Shown: positions 6,906-8,319 of the stretch, piece after piece | How the letters are laid out: each line of letters begins with the position of its first letter | Numbering within the stretch: position 1 is the first letter of the stretch | Assembly: GCA_021780705.1 (NCBI GenBank) | Contig: JAJXYG010000003.1 | Coordinates: 1-8,319, forward strand | Length of the DNA stretch: 8,319 nt | Reading direction: 5' to 3' | From: Bacteroidota bacterium | GTDB taxonomy: Bacteria; Bacteroidota; Bacteroidia; Chitinophagales; Chitinophagaceae | Notes under the pieces: model-generated | The model's input: the letters and a program-made list of their open reading frames with translations, nothing else | The model's database searches: none | What the model was told of the DNA's origin: nothing | Position numbers and translations under genes: made by a program

Positions 6906-7451
6906 ATGAAAAAAATCTTACCCTTCCTTTTTATCCTGCTTGCCCAAAATACCTTCTCTCAAAAATACATTCCATCGGATTCTGACAGCAAGGTTCATTT
7001 CAACATCCGCAATTTCGGGATCAAGACCGGTGGCCAGCTCACTGGCCTGAAAGGGGTAATTTATTTTTTCACTACTGATCTGGCTTCCAGTCATTTCGAT
7101 GTAAGCGTAGACCCTTCCACAATTGATACAGACAGTGACAGCCGGGACAAAAGTCTTCGCGGCAATGAATATTTCGATGTGGCCAAATTTCCTGCCATCA
7201 CCCTTACCTCCACTAAAATTGAAAAAACCAACAAGACCGACCAGGGATATTATTATTTCACCGGGGATTTGAACCTCCACGGAATCACCAAGCAAATTTC
7301 CTTCCCATTTCATGTGGAAAAGGTCAATAACGATTACCTTTTCACCGGTGAATTTGAAATCAACCGCCTCGATTATGGGGTTGGTGAAGAAAGTGCCGTC
7401 TTAAGCAATACCGTTGACGTAACTTTATCTGTATTGGCAAAAAAGGTCTAA
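6906..7451 (+). CDS. Secreted YceI-family lipocalin-like protein
   Basis: The protein has 181 residues. It starts with a clear signal peptide, MKKILPFLFILLAQNTFSQ, with probable cleavage near residues 18-19, so it is periplasmic or exported. The mature part of about 162 residues follows the YceI pattern: SKVHFNIRNFGIKTGGQLTGLKGVI, a DVSVDPSTIDTDSDSRDKSLRGNEYFDVAKFPAITL-type core in the middle (about 84-119), then GDLNLHGITKQISFPF (about 141-156) and FEINRLDYGVG near the end. Family members form an eight-stranded barrel that binds polyisoprenoid-type lipids, and they are often stress- or pH-induced. The ligand is not shown here. The ATG at 6906 follows 39 nt after the ATP-grasp stop, so read-through from that gene is possible. 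The LysE-family gene starts 9 nt after its stop, suggesting co-transcription. No convincing own promoter was seen. Confidence 0.93.
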   Translation: MKKILPFLFILLAQNTFSQKYIPSDSDSKVHFNIRNFGIKTGGQLTGLKGVIYFFTTDLASSHFDVSVDPSTIDTDSDSRDKSLRGNEYFDVAKFPAITLTSTKIEKTNKTDQGYYYFTGDLNLHGITKQISFPFHVEKVNNDYLFTGEFEINRLDYGVGEESAVLSNTVDVTLSVLAKKV

Positions 7452-7460
7452 TCATTGCGT

Positions 7461-8138
7461 ATGGGTCTGGCGAAAGTTTTTTTCTGGGGATTACTGGTCA
7501 GTTTCCTGGGCACCCTTCCATTGGGTACCCTCAATGTGGCTGCCATGCAAATCTCTGTCCAGGAAAGCATTATAAATGCCATTTATTTTTCGCTGGGTTC
7601 CCTGACCACGGAAATGATCTATGTACGGATTTCCCTGGTAGGTATCAACTGGATACGCAGACAGAAGAATCTATTAAAATGGATGGAATGGATCACCCTG
7701 GTCATCGTCCTGGCCCTTGCGGCCGGCAGCTTTATCGCTGCCACCCATGAGCATCATACCAAAAATGTAATTTTCAACAACAACATGAATCGCTACCTTC
7801 TTGGCGTGTTACTCAGTTCTATCACTCCCATGCAATTCCCTTTCTGGTTTGGATGGAGCACGATACTTTTTACTAAAAATATTCTTCAACCCAAGAACTC
7901 CTTCTATAATTTATATATTATCGGGATCGGCATAGGCACTTTTTTGGGCAATTGTGTATTTATTTTTGGAGGCAAATTCATTGTGGAAAAACTCAATACC
8001 AATCAAAAGATACTCAACTATGTGATTGGAACCATTTTTGCCATCACCGCGGTCATACAACTGATCCGGATATTGATCCATAAAGACGCCATTAACAAAC
8101 TGGATCACCTGGAGACCCCCGGCAAACTTTCTTCTTGA
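7461..8138 (+). CDS. LysE-family membrane transporter
   Basis: The ATG at 7461 gives 225 residues. A TTG two codons earlier (7455) is possible but less likely. The protein is very hydrophobic, with about six membrane segments near residues 5-27, 34-54, 72-94, 110-136, 146-172 and 183-205, the usual LysE/RhtB count. The signature lies in the first helix and loop (FLGTLPLGTLNVAAMQ, 15-30), with a second conserved-looking stretch SLGSLTTEMIYVRISL. The loop after the third segment contains HEHH and a run of asparagines (NNNMN). The C-terminus is short and polar. LysE relatives export amino acids or small metabolites across the inner membrane; the substrate here is unknown. It lies 9 nt after the YceI gene and probably shares its transcript. 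After the stop there is an imperfect inverted repeat (AAGCAT/ATGCTT, 8138-8166) without a T-tract, so a terminator is not clear. Confidence 0.88.
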   Translation: MGLAKVFFWGLLVSFLGTLPLGTLNVAAMQISVQESIINAIYFSLGSLTTEMIYVRISLVGINWIRRQKNLLKWMEWITLVIVLALAAGSFIAATHEHHTKNVIFNNNMNRYLLGVLLSSITPMQFPFWFGWSTILFTKNILQPKNSFYNLYIIGIGIGTFLGNCVFIFGGKFIVEKLNTNQKILNYVIGTIFAITAVIQLIRILIHKDAINKLDHLETPGKLSS

Positions 8139-8223
8139 AGCATAACCAATGGGTACTTCCATGCTTTCGCTGTCCAAAAGGGAGGCTAATGAGTGGGGGA
8201 TCCGGCAAATTTCTCGTGCAACC

Positions 8224-8253
8224 TTTGATATGTTTGCACAACCTCTTAATTTG
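8224..8253 (+). promoter_or_regulatory. Candidate Bacteroidota promoter for pcm
   Basis: TTTG at 8224-8227, then exactly 19 nt, then TAATTTG at 8247-8253. The spacing and -7 core are the same as in the element upstream of the glycosyltransferase (1214-1244). The predicted transcription start falls at about 8258-8261, almost on the ATG at 8259. The pcm mRNA would therefore be nearly leaderless unless a downstream ATG (8295) is used. Confidence 0.45.
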
Positions 8254-8258
8254 CAGCC

Positions 8259-8319
8259 ATGCGAAAGTTTGAAGACACGTACCGACATAAGGGGATGAGA
8301 AAGAAACTGATTGACACAC
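8259..8319 (+). CDS. pcm: Protein-L-isoaspartate O-methyltransferase, N-terminus only
   Basis: From the ATG at 8259 the frame reads MRKFEDTYRHKGMRKKLIDT and runs off the window after 20 codons. YRHKGMRKKLID followed by an expected KGI segment is the characteristic N-terminus of Bacteroidota protein-L-isoaspartate O-methyltransferases. These use S-adenosylmethionine to methylate isoaspartyl residues in damaged proteins and so start their repair. The catalytic part is beyond the window, so the call rests on this short signature alone. An in-frame ATG at 8295 is an alternative start; it would remove the FEDTYRHKG part that resembles family members. The gene is in the same direction as the LysE gene but 120 nt away and has its own promoter candidate. 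Confidence 0.6.
   Translation, partial: MRKFEDTYRHKGMRKKLIDT

Noticed and set aside
8138..8166. Inverted repeat AAGCAT/ATGCTT after the LysE gene
   Set aside because: The stem is only 6 bp with a 17-nt loop and no T-tract, too weak for a terminator call.
1..8319. Mobile elements, CRISPR arrays, tRNA or rRNA genes, defence or biosynthetic clusters
   Set aside because: No transposase, integrase, direct-repeat array, cloverleaf or defence-type gene was seen on either strand.

Overview
The window looks like ordinary chromosomal DNA of a member of the Bacteroidota. Three things support this. The protein families match ones typical of the phylum: a two-domain DUF1080 protein, a standalone cysteine-rich 'CCG' protein, a WPF-type ATP-grasp protein, and a YceI/LysE pair. 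Several intergenic gaps carry the Bacteroidota promoter form (TTTG, about 19 nt, then TAnnTTTG-like). Shine-Dalgarno sites are not prominent. Genus cannot be read from the sequence; GC content is intermediate.

Layout. Positions 1-59 probably hold the last codons of a rightward gene, followed at once by a strong 12-bp hairpin (64-93). A leftward secreted DUF1080 (3-keto-disaccharide hydrolase family) gene comes next (105-1082). It is divergent from a rightward integral-membrane GT39/PMT-like glycosyltransferase (1353-2888), with a 270-nt shared upstream region. The glycosyltransferase converges on a leftward glutaminyl-tRNA synthetase gene, glnS (2978-4624). A 313-nt gap with no recognisable gene separates glnS from a leftward (Fe-S)-binding CCG-domain protein (4938-5720). 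Across a roughly 100-nt divergent promoter region lies a rightward, functionally unassigned ATP-grasp protein (about 5820-6866). This is followed by a closely spaced pair: a secreted YceI-family protein (6906-7451) and a LysE-family membrane protein (7461-8138). The window ends inside the first 20 codons of a protein-L-isoaspartate O-methyltransferase gene, pcm (8259 onward), preceded by a good Bacteroidota promoter.

How the genes relate. There is no single pathway. The window is a set of mostly single-gene or two-gene units with housekeeping (glnS, pcm), envelope (glycosyltransferase, YceI, LysE), redox (CCG protein) and carbohydrate (DUF1080) roles. No mobile element, CRISPR array, tRNA, rRNA or phage gene is visible. 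I found no convincing new multi-gene system. The points most worth a second look are the uncharacterised ATP-grasp family, the promoter/start geometry of that gene and of pcm (very short or absent leaders), the CCG protein with a changed first motif and no partner gene beside it, and the long gap upstream of glnS.
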